Shown: positions 16,293 to 26,020, numbered from the stretch's first letter. The stretch: DNA of 64,000 nucleotides from Chitinophagales bacterium (GCA_026129525.1 JAHCHW010000004.1:62001-126000); one strand, 5' to 3'. The notes: generated by a model from the sequence alone, not told the origin. Numbers and translations: made by a program.

Positions 16293-16314
16293 GTAAGTAA
16301 ATTGTTTAAGTTTG
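16285..16314 (+). promoter_or_regulatory. Candidate promoter for the 16364 gene
   Basis: TAAGTTTG at 16307-16314 matches the Bacteroidota -7 consensus TAnnTTTG; a TTTA at 16285 sits at about the right distance for the -33 box. It lies in the short divergent spacer 50 bases before the ATG at 16364. Weak -33 match, so tentative. Confidence 0.35.
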
Positions 16315-16363
16315 AAGCACCTCAAAGGCTGCGCGAATTAAAACAAAGTTTACCTGCCAGCGT

Positions 16364-19300
16364 TTGAACTTTTGCATGAATTTGTTTGTAAGGCATTTAC
16401 CGTTTTCGTTTTCAGGTAAGAAAATTCTTCTGCAGGTTTTCTGCTTGCTGTTTTCTCTCTCCTCCTTCAGCCAAACCAGCGAAGAAAAATTCGGGCAAAA
16501 CCGCGTGCAGTACAAAGACTACATTTTTCAGTACTACGAAAGCGACAACTTTACCACCTACTTTTATCAGGGTGGGCAGGATGTTGCCAAGTATGTAATT
16601 AAAGCAGCCGAAGATGTATCGGACGAAATTGCTACCCTGCTCGATTTCAAGTACCGCAGAAAAATTGACATCATCGTTTACAACAACATCAACGAACTAA
16701 ACCAAACCAACATTGGTATTTACGAGCAAGGGCAAAACCCGGGCGGCACCACCAAAATTCCGGAAAACAAACTGTTTGTGTACAACAATGGCGACCACCG
16801 CTTTTTAGATAAGCAGGTGCGCGAAGGCATTGCCCGTATCTACATCGAAAAAATGGTGCTCGGCAGCAACTTTGCCGAGTTAATTCAAAACGCGGTAATG
16901 CTCAACCTGCCCGACTGGTACAAACTCGGTTTGGTAGAATACATCGGCAAAGACTGGGACACCGACATGGAAGACCGTCTCCGCGATGGCATACTAACCG
17001 GGCGCTACAAAAAACTCAACAAACTGGTACCCAACGAAGCCGTGTTTGTAGGGCATTCAATTTGGCATTACATTGAAGAAGTGCACGGTAAAGCAGCGGT
17101 GAGTAATGTCATTTACCTTACGCGTGTAAACCGCAGTGTGGACAATGGTTTTCTGTTTGTGCTCGGCACCAACCTTTCCGAAACCCTGCAACAGTGGTAC
17201 ACCTATTACAGCAACCGCTTTTATGCCGAAAAGAAAATTACTTCGCTTCCTTCCGACAGCGTTGCCGTAAAAACAAAACTTAAAAAAGACCACCGCTATT
17301 ACCAGCCGCGCCTTTGCCCCGATGGCAAATACATTGCCTATGCCGGCAACGACATGGGGCGCTACAAAGTGTATGTGGTAAATGCCGAAACCGGCAAACG
17401 CAAAGTGGTTTTTCGCGGAGGCTTTCGCACCAATACCTTGTTTACCGATGAATCGTTGCCGCTCATTGCCTGGGAACCCGGTGGTAAGCGTTTAGCCATC
17501 CTCAGCGACAGACGCGCACAAACTTTCCTTCGCTTTTACGATTTGGAGAAAAAGAAAATGGAAGTAAACCCCGTGCGGAAATTCCAGAAGGTTATCAGTT
17601 TTTCCTTTGCCGACAGTAAGCAGTTGGTGATGAGCGCCATTCAAAACGGACAAACCGATATTTTTCTGTACAACATTGCCTCCACTACCACCAAGCGGAT
17701 TACCGATGATTACTACGATGATTTGTACCCGGCATACATTGCAGCCGACAGTATGCGTGGTATTATGTTTTCGAGCAACCGCCCCGATGCTGACCTAAAA
17801 CCCGCCCGCTACGAATCGCAGGTAATGAACAAAAACCTCGATTTGTTTTTTTACGATTTAGATGCTGCCCGTCTTTACCGCATTACTTCCACCCCCAATG
17901 CCGATGAAACCTTTCCGCAAAATTTCAGCAACGAGTATTTTTCTTTTTTGAGTGATGCCAACGGCATCCGCAACCGCCACATCGGGTACTTCGAAAATAT
18001 TTTCGACCACCGGCTCAAAACCTATATCTACCGCGATAAGGAAACAGGGGAGTTGGATTCTATTTCCATGCACGAAAATATTCCGGCTGATTCCCTCCTC
18101 GAACTTTCGGAAGTGAGTATTGTAGATTCCACCTTCGAAAAAGTGTATGTAACAGGGGGCGTAACGGCTGCCTATACCAACATGCAGCGCGGCATTAAAG
18201 AACAAAGCGTGGTAGCTGCGAAAGGCTTAACGCTCGATATGGTGATAAAAGGAAACCGCCCGCGTTTCTACAAATATCCGCTTACACAAAATGAAACTTC
18301 GGCTGCCGTTCCGCAAACCGATTATGTGGTGCAAAAACAAAAACGCGAACAAAGCAGCGGTGAAAAAGAAGCCGCGCAAAAGGAAGCCGACAAACCGCAA
18401 ACCGTTCCCGGTTACGAGAACGATAAATCAGCCAAAGGAAACCGCCCTTTCGATTTCCAAAGCGAATTTGATTACGGCATTAAACTTTTCGATTGGGACT
18501 CGGCAGCCGCTTCGCGCATCAATAATGCACAGGAAGGTTACGTATTCCGCTTTTCGCGCGTGCGCCCATACTTTGTACGCTTTATGGTTGATAAAGTGAT
18601 TACCCAGATTGACAACAATCTGATGATGACGCGCTACCAGCCTTTCGACCCATCGGTACCCCAATTCAATTTGGCGCCTGTCAGTTTTATGTTCAAATTG
18701 GGCATTACCGATTTGCTCGAAAACCACAAAGTGTATGGCGGTTTAAGTTTACCTTTTGCCGGTGCAGGCGGTGGCAACCAGTATTTTTTAACCTACGAAA
18801 ACCTTACTAAACGCTTAGATTATAAACTCACTTTCTACAGGCGCTCGCAGGGCGGCACTGCTTATGATAAGCTTCCGTTCAGCGACCTCACTGTTGGCAA
18901 CAATGCTCCGGTGGAATACAGCATTAAAACCAACTATGCCGAGGTGGAAGTAAAATATCCGCTTGATGTGCTCAACGCTTTCCGCTTCGGCTTGGCTTTC
19001 CGCAACGACCGCGTAGTGTATAAAGCAAAAGATGCGTTTTCGCTCAATCTGCCAAGCGTTACCGACAACTGGCTTTTCCTTCGTGCTGAATATGTGTTCG
19101 ACAACTGCATGGAAGTAATGACCAACATCCGCTATGGTACGCGCTTTAAAGTGTTTGCCGAAATTCACAAACAGTTCCCCACCAAGAATAAAGAAATAGG
19201 CAGCCAGACCGATATACCGCTGGTGCAGTTCAACAACAAATACCTCGGTGTAATCGGTTTCGATTTGCGGCATTATCAAAAAGTGCATCGGCAAATAATT

Positions 19301-19873
19301 TGGGCAAATCGTTTGGCAATGGGTGCCTCGTTCGGCAACTCGCGGCTTATTTATTACCTCGGTGGGTTAGACAACTGGATTACTTCGTTCAACTTCGATA
19401 AGTTCGACCGCACCACGCCCATCAACACCGGCAACAACTACGCATTTCAAACTCTCGCCACTCCCTTGCGCGGCTTTAAACAAAACGCCCGTAATGGCGA
19501 TAAGTATGTGGTGTTGAATTCCGAATTACGCGTGCCGGTTTTCAGCGCGCTTATCCGCCAACCCATTCGCTCCGAAATTATCCGCAACTTTCAGTTAGTG
19601 GCTTTTTTTGATGTGGGCACTGCATGGGAAGGCGCTTCGCCTTTTTCGGATAACAATCCTTTGTTCAACGAAGAAATTCCGAACACCTCGCAAAACCCTT
19701 CGGTAATTGTGCGGGTGAAGCGCTACAAAACGCCTGTTATTTTCGGCTTTGGTCCGGGTGTGCGAACCACTTTCCTCAGCTACTTTTTCAGATTCGACAC
19801 GGCATGGGGCTTCGATACAGGCGAACTGAGCAAAAAGCCGATGTACTATTTTACGTTTGGAACGGATTTTTAA
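16364..19873 (+). CDS. TolB-type propeller protein fused to an outer-membrane barrel
   Basis: 1169 residues. Signal peptide ends near residue 37 (SSFSQ). Residues about 50-280 look like a peptidase-MA-type fold (late LPDWYKLGLVEYIG motif), but the HExxH motif expected in active members is replaced by VREGIARIYIEK, so activity is doubtful. Residues about 310-560 carry TolB/PD40-like blades (LCPDGKYIAYAGN, AWEPGGKRLAILSD, IMFSSNRPDAD). After a Gln/Lys-rich linker (near 660-690) the last 400 residues form an outer-membrane beta-barrel ending in PMYYFTFGTDF, like the Omp85/surface-antigen class. It is probably an outer-membrane protein with a periplasmic part. I know proteins of this design from Bacteroidota but not their function. 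Confidence 0.75.
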   Translation: MNFCMNLFVRHLPFSFSGKKILLQVFCLLFSLSSFSQTSEEKFGQNRVQYKDYIFQYYESDNFTTYFYQGGQDVAKYVIKAAEDVSDEIATLLDFKYRRKIDIIVYNNINELNQTNIGIYEQGQNPGGTTKIPENKLFVYNNGDHRFLDKQVREGIARIYIEKMVLGSNFAELIQNAVMLNLPDWYKLGLVEYIGKDWDTDMEDRLRDGILTGRYKKLNKLVPNEAVFVGHSIWHYIEEVHGKAAVSNVIYLTRVNRSVDNGFLFVLGTNLSETLQQWYTYYSNRFYAEKKITSLPSDSVAVKTKLKKDHRYYQPRLCPDGKYIAYAGNDMGRYKVYVVNAETGKRKVVFRGGFRTNTLFTDESLPLIAWEPGGKRLAILSDRRAQTFLRFYDLEKKKMEVNPVRKFQKVISFSFADSKQLVMSAIQNGQTDIFLYNIASTTTKRITDDYYDDLYPAYIAADSMRGIMFSSNRPDADLKPARYESQVMNKNLDLFFYDLDAARLYRITSTPNADETFPQNFSNEYFSFLSDANGIRNRHIGYFENIFDHRLKTYIYRDKETGELDSISMHENIPADSLLELSEVSIVDSTFEKVYVTGGVTAAYTNMQRGIKEQSVVAAKGLTLDMVIKGNRPRFYKYPLTQNETSAAVPQTDYVVQKQKREQSSGEKEAAQKEADKPQTVPGYENDKSAKGNRPFDFQSEFDYGIKLFDWDSAAASRINNAQEGYVFRFSRVRPYFVRFMVDKVITQIDNNLMMTRYQPFDPSVPQFNLAPVSFMFKLGITDLLENHKVYGGLSLPFAGAGGGNQYFLTYENLTKRLDYKLTFYRRSQGGTAYDKLPFSDLTVGNNAPVEYSIKTNYAEVEVKYPLDVLNAFRFGLAFRNDRVVYKAKDAFSLNLPSVTDNWLFLRAEYVFDNCMEVMTNIRYGTRFKVFAEIHKQFPTKNKEIGSQTDIPLVQFNNKYLGVIGFDLRHYQKVHRQIIWANRLAMGASFGNSRLIYYLGGLDNWITSFNFDKFDRTTPINTGNNYAFQTLATPLRGFKQNARNGDKYVVLNSELRVPVFSALIRQPIRSEIIRNFQLVAFFDVGTAWEGASPFSDNNPLFNEEIPNTSQNPSVIVRVKRYKTPVIFGFGPGVRTTFLSYFFRFDTAWGFDTGELSKKPMYYFTFGTDF

Positions 19874-20086
19874 AAGATTTTTTCAATCCGATTATGGTCA
19901 TTATGTGCCAATAAAAGGATGAACCGTCTTTTGTAACTTCCTCTTCAACTGTCAAAAGCTGTTATCTATAACGCCTATGTTAACCTTTACGTTGAGAACG
20001 TTTGCCTACGCTTACAGTTTTAATAAGTAGCCGAGGTATTAGCTTAACTCAACGGGACTACTACCCTATAAGTAGGTGGAAGGAAA

Positions 20087-20659
20087 CTAAGAGAAGAGTT
20101 TTTCTTCAACTAACTGGCAAATGATATGTCCCAACATAATATGGCATTCCTGAATACGGGGCGTATCGGTACTGGGAATGTTAAACAGAAAATCGCAGCA
20201 ATCTTTCATTTTGCCGCCAGTTGCTCCGGTAAACGAAATCACTATCATGCCTCTTCGTGCAGCTTCAGCTTGTGCCAGTACTATATTTTTAGAGTTGCCG
20301 CTGGTGGAAAGACCAATAAGTATATCGCCCTTGCGTCCATGTGCTTTTATGGCGCGCTCGTACACCTGGTCGTATGAATAATCGTTTGCCACTGCGGTAA
20401 GAAACGATGTGTTTACATGCAGCGCTTCAGCAGGGAGTGGTTCGCGGTCGGTGTAAAACCTGCCTGTAAATTCAGCAGCAAGGTGCTGTGCATCGGCAGC
20501 GCTGCCGCCATTGCCGCACAAGTACAAACGGTTGCCGTCTTTGAATGCAGCAACAATAAGGTTGGCAACGGTTTCTGCCTGATTAATGAGAACTTCATTT
20601 GCCAGTAATTTGGTTTTTACTTCAATGGAAGCGGCAATGATGGACTTTATCTTGTTCAT
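20087..20659 (-). CDS. gmhA: D-sedoheptulose-7-phosphate isomerase (SIS domain)
   Basis: 190 residues from the ATG at 20659; an in-frame upstream ATG adds 17 unconserved residues. The sugar-isomerase core is clear: LYLCGNGGSAADAQHLAAEF near residue 45, AVANDYSYDQVYERA, LIGLSTSGNSKNI and a closing CHIMLGHIICQLVE. These are signatures of GmhA, which turns sedoheptulose 7-phosphate into D-glycero-D-manno-heptose 7-phosphate for heptose of lipopolysaccharide core or capsule. Length is normal (about 190). DiaA-type paralogues share the fold, so gmhA is likely but not certain. It lies 75 bases downstream of lipA on the same strand. Confidence 0.85.
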   Translation of the reverse strand: MNKIKSIIAASIEVKTKLLANEVLINQAETVANLIVAAFKDGNRLYLCGNGGSAADAQHLAAEFTGRFYTDREPLPAEALHVNTSFLTAVANDYSYDQVYERAIKAHGRKGDILIGLSTSGNSKNIVLAQAEAARRGMIVISFTGATGGKMKDCCDFLFNIPSTDTPRIQECHIMLGHIICQLVEEKLFS

Positions 20660-20734
20660 AACGCAAACATAGCTAATCATAGTAGAACAATGTTCAAAGT
20701 ATATGAGCAAAAAGAAGTGGGAGGAAGGGTTTTT

Positions 20735-21616
20735 TTATACCACATGTTTCTCGGCATGGTAGCTCGACCTAACCATAGGTCCGCTTTCTACATACCGAAA
20801 TCCTTTGCTTAAACCTGTTTCCTTGTAAAGTGAAAATTGTTGGGGTGTTACATAACGCGCAACAGGTAAATGTTTACGAGTGGGTTGCAGGTATTGCCCC
20901 AACGTGAGAATATCAACCTTTGCAGCGCGGAGGTCGTCCATGGCTTCAAAAATTTCTTCATCAGTTTCGCCAAGTCCTAACATCAGCCCGCTTTTGGTAC
21001 GTTCAATGCCACCTTCTTTCAGTTGTAACAATACCGAAAGGCTACGCTCGTATTTTGCCTGTACGCGAACCTGTCTTGTGAGGCGCTTTACGGTTTCTAA
21101 ATTATGAGAAACAACTTCGGGCTTTACTTCAATAACTCTGTTGATGCTTTCTGTATCTCCCTTAAAGTCTGGTATAAGAGTTTCCATAGTTACACCGGGG
21201 CAGTGTTTCCGGATCATGCGTATGGTAGCTGCCCAAATTTTCGATCCGCCATCTATCAAATCATCGCGGTCAACCGAGGTAATTACCACATGCTTTAGCC
21301 CCATCAGTTTTACCGATTCAGCTACGCGGTATGGCTCTGTAATATCCACCTGACCGGGATTACCTGTTGCTACATTGCAAAACATACACGAACGAGTACA
21401 TACATCGCCTAAAATCATCAACGTAGCGGTGCCGGCACCCCAGCATTCGGTTTGGTTGGGGCATTTTCCGCTTTCGCAAATAGTGTGGAGTTTATGTTGC
21501 TCAACATTTTGCTTTACCTCGCTGAACTCCTTGCCCGAGGGTAATTTTATCTTGAGCCAATCGGGCTTACTTACTTTTCGGGGCTTAGTAGCTGTGGGTT
21601 CTTGCATATTCAGCAT
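20735..21616 (-). CDS. lipA: Lipoyl synthase
   Basis: 293 residues. The start at 21616 ([11 protein letters not shown]) is chosen because the open frame further upstream runs through the tRNA-Leu gene. LipA inserts two sulfur atoms into the octanoyl chain on lipoyl-dependent enzymes using two 4Fe-4S clusters. The auxiliary-cluster motif appears as [13 protein letters not shown] (Cys-x4-Cys-x5-Cys type) and the radical-SAM motif as [10 protein letters not shown]. The tail motif [13 protein letters not shown], with the Ser that coordinates the auxiliary cluster, is present (RSSYHA). Length is normal. It lies downstream of tRNA-Leu on the minus strand and upstream of gmhA. Confidence 0.95.
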   Translation of the reverse strand: MLNMQEPTATKPRKVSKPDWLKIKLPSGKEFSEVKQNVEQHKLHTICESGKCPNQTECWGAGTATLMILGDVCTRSCMFCNVATGNPGQVDITEPYRVAESVKLMGLKHVVITSVDRDDLIDGGSKIWAATIRMIRKHCPGVTMETLIPDFKGDTESINRVIEVKPEVVSHNLETVKRLTRQVRVQAKYERSLSVLLQLKEGGIERTKSGLMLGLGETDEEIFEAMDDLRAAKVDILTLGQYLQPTRKHLPVARYVTPQQFSLYKETGLSKGFRYVESGPMVRSSYHAEKHVV

Positions 21617-21693
21617 GGTGTAGGAAAAGAATTGCTCGTAAGAGAAGAAAAAACAGTTTGCTGAAAGAAGCAACTGTTTTTTACAAGATGTTG

Positions 21694-21779
21694 TACCGCG
21701 GGCGGGAATCGAACCCGCACGAGCTTTGAGGCTCACAGGATTTTAAGTCCTGCGTGTCTACCAGTTCCACCACCACGGC
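21694..21779 (-). tRNA. tRNA-Leu (anticodon UAA)
   Basis: 86 nt on the minus strand, G1 at 21779 and discriminator at 21694. Acceptor GCCGTGG pairs with CCGCGGT (one G-U at the top), the D-loop has AACTGGTAGACACG, the anticodon stem-loop is GGACTTAAAATCC with TAA, the extra arm is long as in leucine tRNAs, and the T-loop GGTTCGATTCC is standard. No CCA is encoded. Confidence 0.95.
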
Positions 21780-21785
21780 AAACAA

Positions 21786-21859
21786 AAAAAGTTATCTGTT
21801 ACTGGTTAATAGTTAATCGGTAATACAAATAACTGCTAACGGACAACAGATAACTTTTT
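21786..21859. repeat. 15-bp inverted repeat between the tRNA genes
   Basis: AAAAAGTTATCTGTT at 21786-21800 and AACAGATAACTTTTT at 21845-21859 are perfect inverted copies around a 44-base loop. On either strand a hairpin would be followed by a T-run within the stem, so it may act as processing site or terminator between tRNA-Gly and tRNA-Leu. The loop and stem bases overlap the 7-bp array at 21791-21853. Confidence 0.75.
21791..21853. repeat. Degenerate 7-bp repeat array (GTTAATA family)
   Basis: Nine successive 7-mers can be read: GTTATCT, GTTACTG, GTTAATA, GTTAATC, GGTAATA, CAAATAA, CTGCTAA, CGGACAA and CAGATAA. The first five share GTTA or GGTA and the later ones end in AA. The period is the same as at 10929-10961, 11008-11035 and 42447-42509, though the unit differs. 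Confidence 0.6.
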
Positions 21860-21865
21860 CCGTTG

Positions 21866-21938
21866 AGCGGGAGACGAGGCTCGAACCCGCGACCTCCACC
21901 TTGGCAAGGTGGCGCTCTACCAACTGAGCTACTCCCGC
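21866..21938 (-). tRNA. tRNA-Gly (anticodon GCC)
   Basis: 73 nt on the minus strand. Acceptor GCGGGAG pairs with CTCCCGC; D-arm AGCTCAGTTGGTAGAGC; anticodon loop TTGGCAA in a CCACC/GGTGG-type stem; T-loop GGTTCGAGCC. The next base after the discriminator T is C, and no full CCA is encoded. It is 86 bases upstream of tRNA-Leu on the same strand. Confidence 0.95.
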
Positions 21939-22041
21939 ATACTTGGTCTGACCTTGGTCAGACTATTTTTTTTAAAGAACTTTTTCAACTAAGGACTGCA
22001 AATATAGAAACGCTGCCATAATCTCAAAACCGCGTTAAAAA

Positions 22042-24660
22042 TTATTCTCTATTCAGGATTTTTTTCAACTCCTGCAGTTTCATAATAGCCTCTACCGGTG
22101 TCATGGTATTTACTTCCACCTTTTCAATTTCTTCGGCTAAGCGTTTCATTTTAGGATCGCTCAGGTCAAAAAAGCTGAGTTGGAAATTCTGGGCTTCCGT
22201 TTTTTTGACAGTTTCGCGAATGTCGCCATGCTGTTGGCGTTGGCTTTCCAATTCGTGCAACATTTGATTGGCGCGCTCAATAATTTCTTTGGGCATGCCC
22301 GCCATTTTTGCTACATGAATTCCAAAACTATGTTCCGTTCCGCCTTCCACTAATTTGCGGAGGAAAATAACCTTGCTTGTAGTTTCCTTTACCGATACAT
22401 GGAAGTTTTTTATACGCGGATATTTTTCCGCCAGTTCGTTCAACTCATGATAGTGGGTGGCAAACAAAGTGCGCGGATGGTTAGCCGGGTGGTTGTGAAG
22501 ATATTCCGCCAAACTCCATGCAATAGAAATACCATCGTAGGTGGATGTTCCTCTTCCTATTTCATCCAATAATATCAAACTGCGGGGAGAAAGGTTGTTC
22601 ATAATGCTTGCAGTTTCGTTCATCTCTACCATAAAAGTTGACTCGCCTGCGCTAAGGTTATCACTTGCACCCACGCGGGTAAACACTTTATCTACCAATC
22701 CGATTTTTGCAGCCGATGCCGGGACAAAACTGCCCATTTGCGCCATCAGCACAATCAAAGCTGTTTGGCGAAGTAAGGCACTCTTACCGCTCATGTTGGG
22801 TCCGGTAATTATGAGCACCTGTTGGGTTTCGCTGTCGAGCAGAATATCGTTCGGAACATACTTTTCGCTAACGTCAATCTGCTGTTCAATTACAGGGTGG
22901 CGACCTTCTTTAATTTCAATAGTGTAGGAATCGTTGAGTTCAGGCTTAGTGTAATTGTTTTTTGAAGCCAGCGATGCAAGCGAAAGAAAACAATCGGTAA
23001 CGGCAATAAGGTTGGCGTTTTGTTGTATGGCTATCACATAATCTTTGGCAAAGCGAATTAGTTCGGCAAAGATTTTTTCTTCGAGCACCTGAATTTTTTC
23101 TTCAGCACCCAACACCTTTTGCTCATATACTTTCAGTTCTTCGGTAATGTACCGCTCGGCATTGGTGAGTGTTTGCTTGCGAATCCAGTCGGCAGGTACT
23201 TTAGCTTTGTGCGAATTGGTTACTTCCAAAAAGTAACCGAACACATTGTTGAATCCTACCTTAAGCGAACTAATACCCGTTCGTGCGGCTTCCTTTTGCT
23301 GAATGCCGGTAATGTATTCTTTCCCCGAATTTTTAATTGTGCGAAGTTCGTCCAACTCTTCATTTACTTCTGAGCGAATAAAGTTTCCTTTAGTAATTAC
23401 GGGGCCGGCTTCCTCTAAAATTTCGGCATCTATTTTTTCGGATAGAGTTAAACACGGGTTTAGTTGTTCACTTAAACGTTGCAAGGTGATGTTGGTGGAA
23501 CTGCCAAGAATTTGCTTTAACGGTGCAATGGCATTAAGCGCCCGTTTCAGCTGAACAAATTCGCGCGGGTTTACTTTTTCTAACGATACTTTCGAAATCA
23601 ATCGCTCTAAATCACCAATAGTGCGAATAAGCTTTTTTAGTTCTTCTGCTTCGTTCGAATGCTGAATAAAATACTCGGTTGCGTTCAGGCGGTCGTTAAT
23701 TTTTTGAACATCAAGCAGCGGCATTGTCACCCATCGTTTCAGTAAACGTGCTCCCATGGGTGAAGTAGTGTTGTCCATTACATCCAGCAACGTTTTCCCG
23801 CCATGGTGGGGCGAATAAATCAATTCTAAGTTGCGGATGGTAAAGCGGTCGAGCCAAACATGCTGCTCATCTTTCAGCAACGTAATTTTACTGATGTGTG
23901 CGAGGTTGTTGTGTTCGGTATCTTTCAAATACTGTATGGCGGCACCTGCTGCAATTACACTCAAACGTTCATCCTCCACCCCAAAACCTTTCAACGAGTT
24001 TGTGCCGAAAAGTTTGAGCAGGTTGTCGAGAGCAGTATCGTAACTGTAAATCCAGTCATCGAGTTTAAACGCATAATACTTAGAGCCGAACTGCTGTATA
24101 AAATCTTTCTGCTTCGATTTCGGGAAAAGAATTTCGGAAGGTGCTAACGACTGCATCATCTTTTCGATATATGCAGCGTTTCCTTCCGATATGAAAAATT
24201 CGCCCGTAGAGATGTCTATAAATGCAATACCATAATTATCTCTTTCAAAAAATACGGAAGCAAGAAAGTTGTTGCTCTTTGTATTTAAAATATTATCGCC
24301 CAAGGCTACTCCCGGAGTAACCATTTCCGTTACTCCGCGTTTTACGATGCCCTTAGCCATCTTAGGGTCTTCTAACTGATCGCAAACAGCTACCCGGTGC
24401 CCGGCACGAACCAATTTGGGTAAGTAAGTGTCCAAAGCGTGGTGCGGAAAGCCCGCCAATTCTACCTCGCTTGCTTTGCCGTTGCTGCGCTTAGTAAGTA
24501 CAATACCCAGCACTGCCGAAGCTTTGCGGGCATCTTCGCCAAAAGTTTCGTAAAAATCGCCCACCCGAAAAAGCAAAATAGCATCCGGATACTTTGCTTT
24601 GAAGGTGTTGTACTGCCTCATAAGCGGAGTTTCCGTTTCGCTGGCTGCGCTTTTTATCAT
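22042..24660 (-). CDS. mutS: DNA mismatch repair protein MutS
   Basis: 872 residues from the ATG at 24660; a GTG six codons upstream (24678) is an alternative. MutS recognises mismatches and small loops and recruits MutL. The mismatch-binding N-terminus is seen in LLFRVGDFYETFGEDA (the FxE motif FYE), the Walker A in ITGPNMSGKSALLRQ, Walker B in LILLDEIGRGTSTYDG, and the helix-turn-helix/dimer region in HVAKMAGMPKEIIERA. Near the C-terminus QLSFFDL fits the beta-clamp-binding pattern. Length is normal. It stands alone, divergent from the SpoU methylase gene. Confidence 0.97.
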   Translation of the reverse strand: MIKSAASETETPLMRQYNTFKAKYPDAILLFRVGDFYETFGEDARKASAVLGIVLTKRSNGKASEVELAGFPHHALDTYLPKLVRAGHRVAVCDQLEDPKMAKGIVKRGVTEMVTPGVALGDNILNTKSNNFLASVFFERDNYGIAFIDISTGEFFISEGNAAYIEKMMQSLAPSEILFPKSKQKDFIQQFGSKYYAFKLDDWIYSYDTALDNLLKLFGTNSLKGFGVEDERLSVIAAGAAIQYLKDTEHNNLAHISKITLLKDEQHVWLDRFTIRNLELIYSPHHGGKTLLDVMDNTTSPMGARLLKRWVTMPLLDVQKINDRLNATEYFIQHSNEAEELKKLIRTIGDLERLISKVSLEKVNPREFVQLKRALNAIAPLKQILGSSTNITLQRLSEQLNPCLTLSEKIDAEILEEAGPVITKGNFIRSEVNEELDELRTIKNSGKEYITGIQQKEAARTGISSLKVGFNNVFGYFLEVTNSHKAKVPADWIRKQTLTNAERYITEELKVYEQKVLGAEEKIQVLEEKIFAELIRFAKDYVIAIQQNANLIAVTDCFLSLASLASKNNYTKPELNDSYTIEIKEGRHPVIEQQIDVSEKYVPNDILLDSETQQVLIITGPNMSGKSALLRQTALIVLMAQMGSFVPASAAKIGLVDKVFTRVGASDNLSAGESTFMVEMNETASIMNNLSPRSLILLDEIGRGTSTYDGISIAWSLAEYLHNHPANHPRTLFATHYHELNELAEKYPRIKNFHVSVKETTSKVIFLRKLVEGGTEHSFGIHVAKMAGMPKEIIERANQMLHELESQRQQHGDIRETVKKTEAQNFQLSFFDLSDPKMKRLAEEIEKVEVNTMTPVEAIMKLQELKKILNRE

Positions 24661-24798
24661 AGTGCGATGAACTGCCACTTTTTATTCTGTTGAGATTTTA
24701 ATGTGTCGCAAGTGGGAAGCAATTTAGTTTTACTTCCTGCCGCGTGAAAATAGCAAGTGTGCTTACTTTGCCCCCGATTTTTTTACACAGATTTACCC

Positions 24799-25335
24799 AT
24801 GCGAAAACTGTTGAACGAAGAACTGCCCCGGCTTACCGAAGAGGAGTTTAAAGCACAACCCAAAATGCCTCTAGTGTTGGTATTGGATAACGTGCGGAGT
24901 CATTTGAACGTAGGCTCCGTGTTCCGCACGGCTGATGCCTTTTTGATTGAGGGCGTTTACCTGTGCGGCATTACGGGGCAGCCCCCGCATCGCGACATTC
25001 ACAAAACAGCTTTAGGCGCTACCGAAACCGTTGTATGGAAATACGTTTATTCCACCATGGAAGCGGTAACTGAATTAAAGATGAACGGATACCGTATTGT
25101 TTCAATTGAACAGGCAGAAGGATCGGTGATGTTAAACGAGTTTAAGCCGGTAGCAGGAGAGAGGTATGCAATAGTTTTTGGTAATGAAGTGGAAGGTGTA
25201 GCGCAAGAGGTAGTGAACGCCTCTGATGTTGTTGTAGAGATTCCCCAATACGGCACTAAGCATTCGTTGAATATAGCAGTGAGTGTAGGAATAGTGGTGT
25301 GGGATGTAACGGGTAAAATGAGAGCAATAAGTTGA
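24799..25335 (+). CDS. TrmH/SpoU-family RNA 2'-O-methyltransferase
   Basis: 178 residues from the ATG at 24799; the upstream frame lacks family sequence. The SPOUT fold is marked by DNVRSHLNVGSVFRTADAF (motif 1), YAIVFGNEVEGVAQEVV (motif 2) and IPQYGTKHSLNIAVSVGIV (motif 3, with the deep-knot). Such enzymes methylate ribose in tRNA or rRNA with S-adenosylmethionine. It lacks the N-terminal substrate domain of rRNA-type members, so a tRNA target is more likely but not shown. Convergent with the yggS-like gene at a 7-base gap. Confidence 0.9.
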   Translation: MRKLLNEELPRLTEEEFKAQPKMPLVLVLDNVRSHLNVGSVFRTADAFLIEGVYLCGITGQPPHRDIHKTALGATETVVWKYVYSTMEAVTELKMNGYRIVSIEQAEGSVMLNEFKPVAGERYAIVFGNEVEGVAQEVVNASDVVVEIPQYGTKHSLNIAVSVGIVVWDVTGKMRAIS

Positions 25336-25342
25336 TTTCTCT

Positions 25343-26020
25343 TTACACTTTGTTGTAATTCCTGTCGCCAAACAACATGCTGCCAACCCGTATCATCGTA
25401 GCACCGTGTTTCAGTGCAAGGCGGTAATCGCTGCTCATGCCCATCGAAAGTTCTTTGAAGTAGTCTTTATCCCCAAAATGCTTCTCTTTCAAGTCAGCAA
25501 ACAAATGTTGCAGTCCGGCAAATTCGCTTTCTATCTGCGCTTCGTTATCGGTGTTGGTAGCAATGCCCATCAGCCCGCAAATGCGAACGTGTTGCAGTGC
25601 TTTGTACACTTCTGAATTCAAAAGCTGTTCTGCCACTATTGGGTCTAATCCGTATTTGCTTTCCTCGCAGGCAATGTGTATTTGCAACAGACAATCAATT
25701 ACACGGTTTTGCTTTTGGGCTTGTTTGTTTATCTCTGTCAGAAGTTTGAGGCTATCCACCGAGTGTATCATGCTCACAAAAGGAGCAATGTATTTTACCT
25801 TGTTGGTTTGTAAATGTCCTATTAAATGCCACTTAATATCTTTTGGGAGTTGCTGCTGCTTTACCGTTAGCTCCTGCACGGTGTTTTCGCCAAACAGCCT
25901 TTGTCCTGCATTGTAGAGTTGCAAAATATCTTCGGCAGGTTTTGTTTTCGAAACGGCAATAAGCCTTGCACCGCTGCGTTTAAGTTCTTCGGTTAATGTT
26001 TCGTACGCCTCTTTATTCAT
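25343..26020 (-). CDS. YggS-family pyridoxal-phosphate homeostasis protein
   Basis: 225 residues, the usual length. The PLP-binding lysine is in RLIAVSKTKPAEDI (near residue 25); LFGENTVQEL, WHLIGHLQTNKVKYI, the SVDSLKLL strand and the late LSMGMSSDYRLALKHGATMIRVGSMLFG are the family's hallmarks. Members bind PLP and keep free PLP and amino-acid pools balanced but have no known catalytic turnover. Divergent from the DUF4296 gene, 33 bases away. Confidence 0.95.
   Translation of the reverse strand: MNKEAYETLTEELKRSGARLIAVSKTKPAEDILQLYNAGQRLFGENTVQELTVKQQQLPKDIKWHLIGHLQTNKVKYIAPFVSMIHSVDSLKLLTEINKQAQKQNRVIDCLLQIHIACEESKYGLDPIVAEQLLNSEVYKALQHVRICGLMGIATNTDNEAQIESEFAGLQHLFADLKEKHFGDKDYFKELSMGMSSDYRLALKHGATMIRVGSMLFGDRNYNKV

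Noticed and set aside
21617-21736. N-terminal extension of LipA
   Set aside because: The open frame passes through tRNA-Leu; the family starts at 21616.
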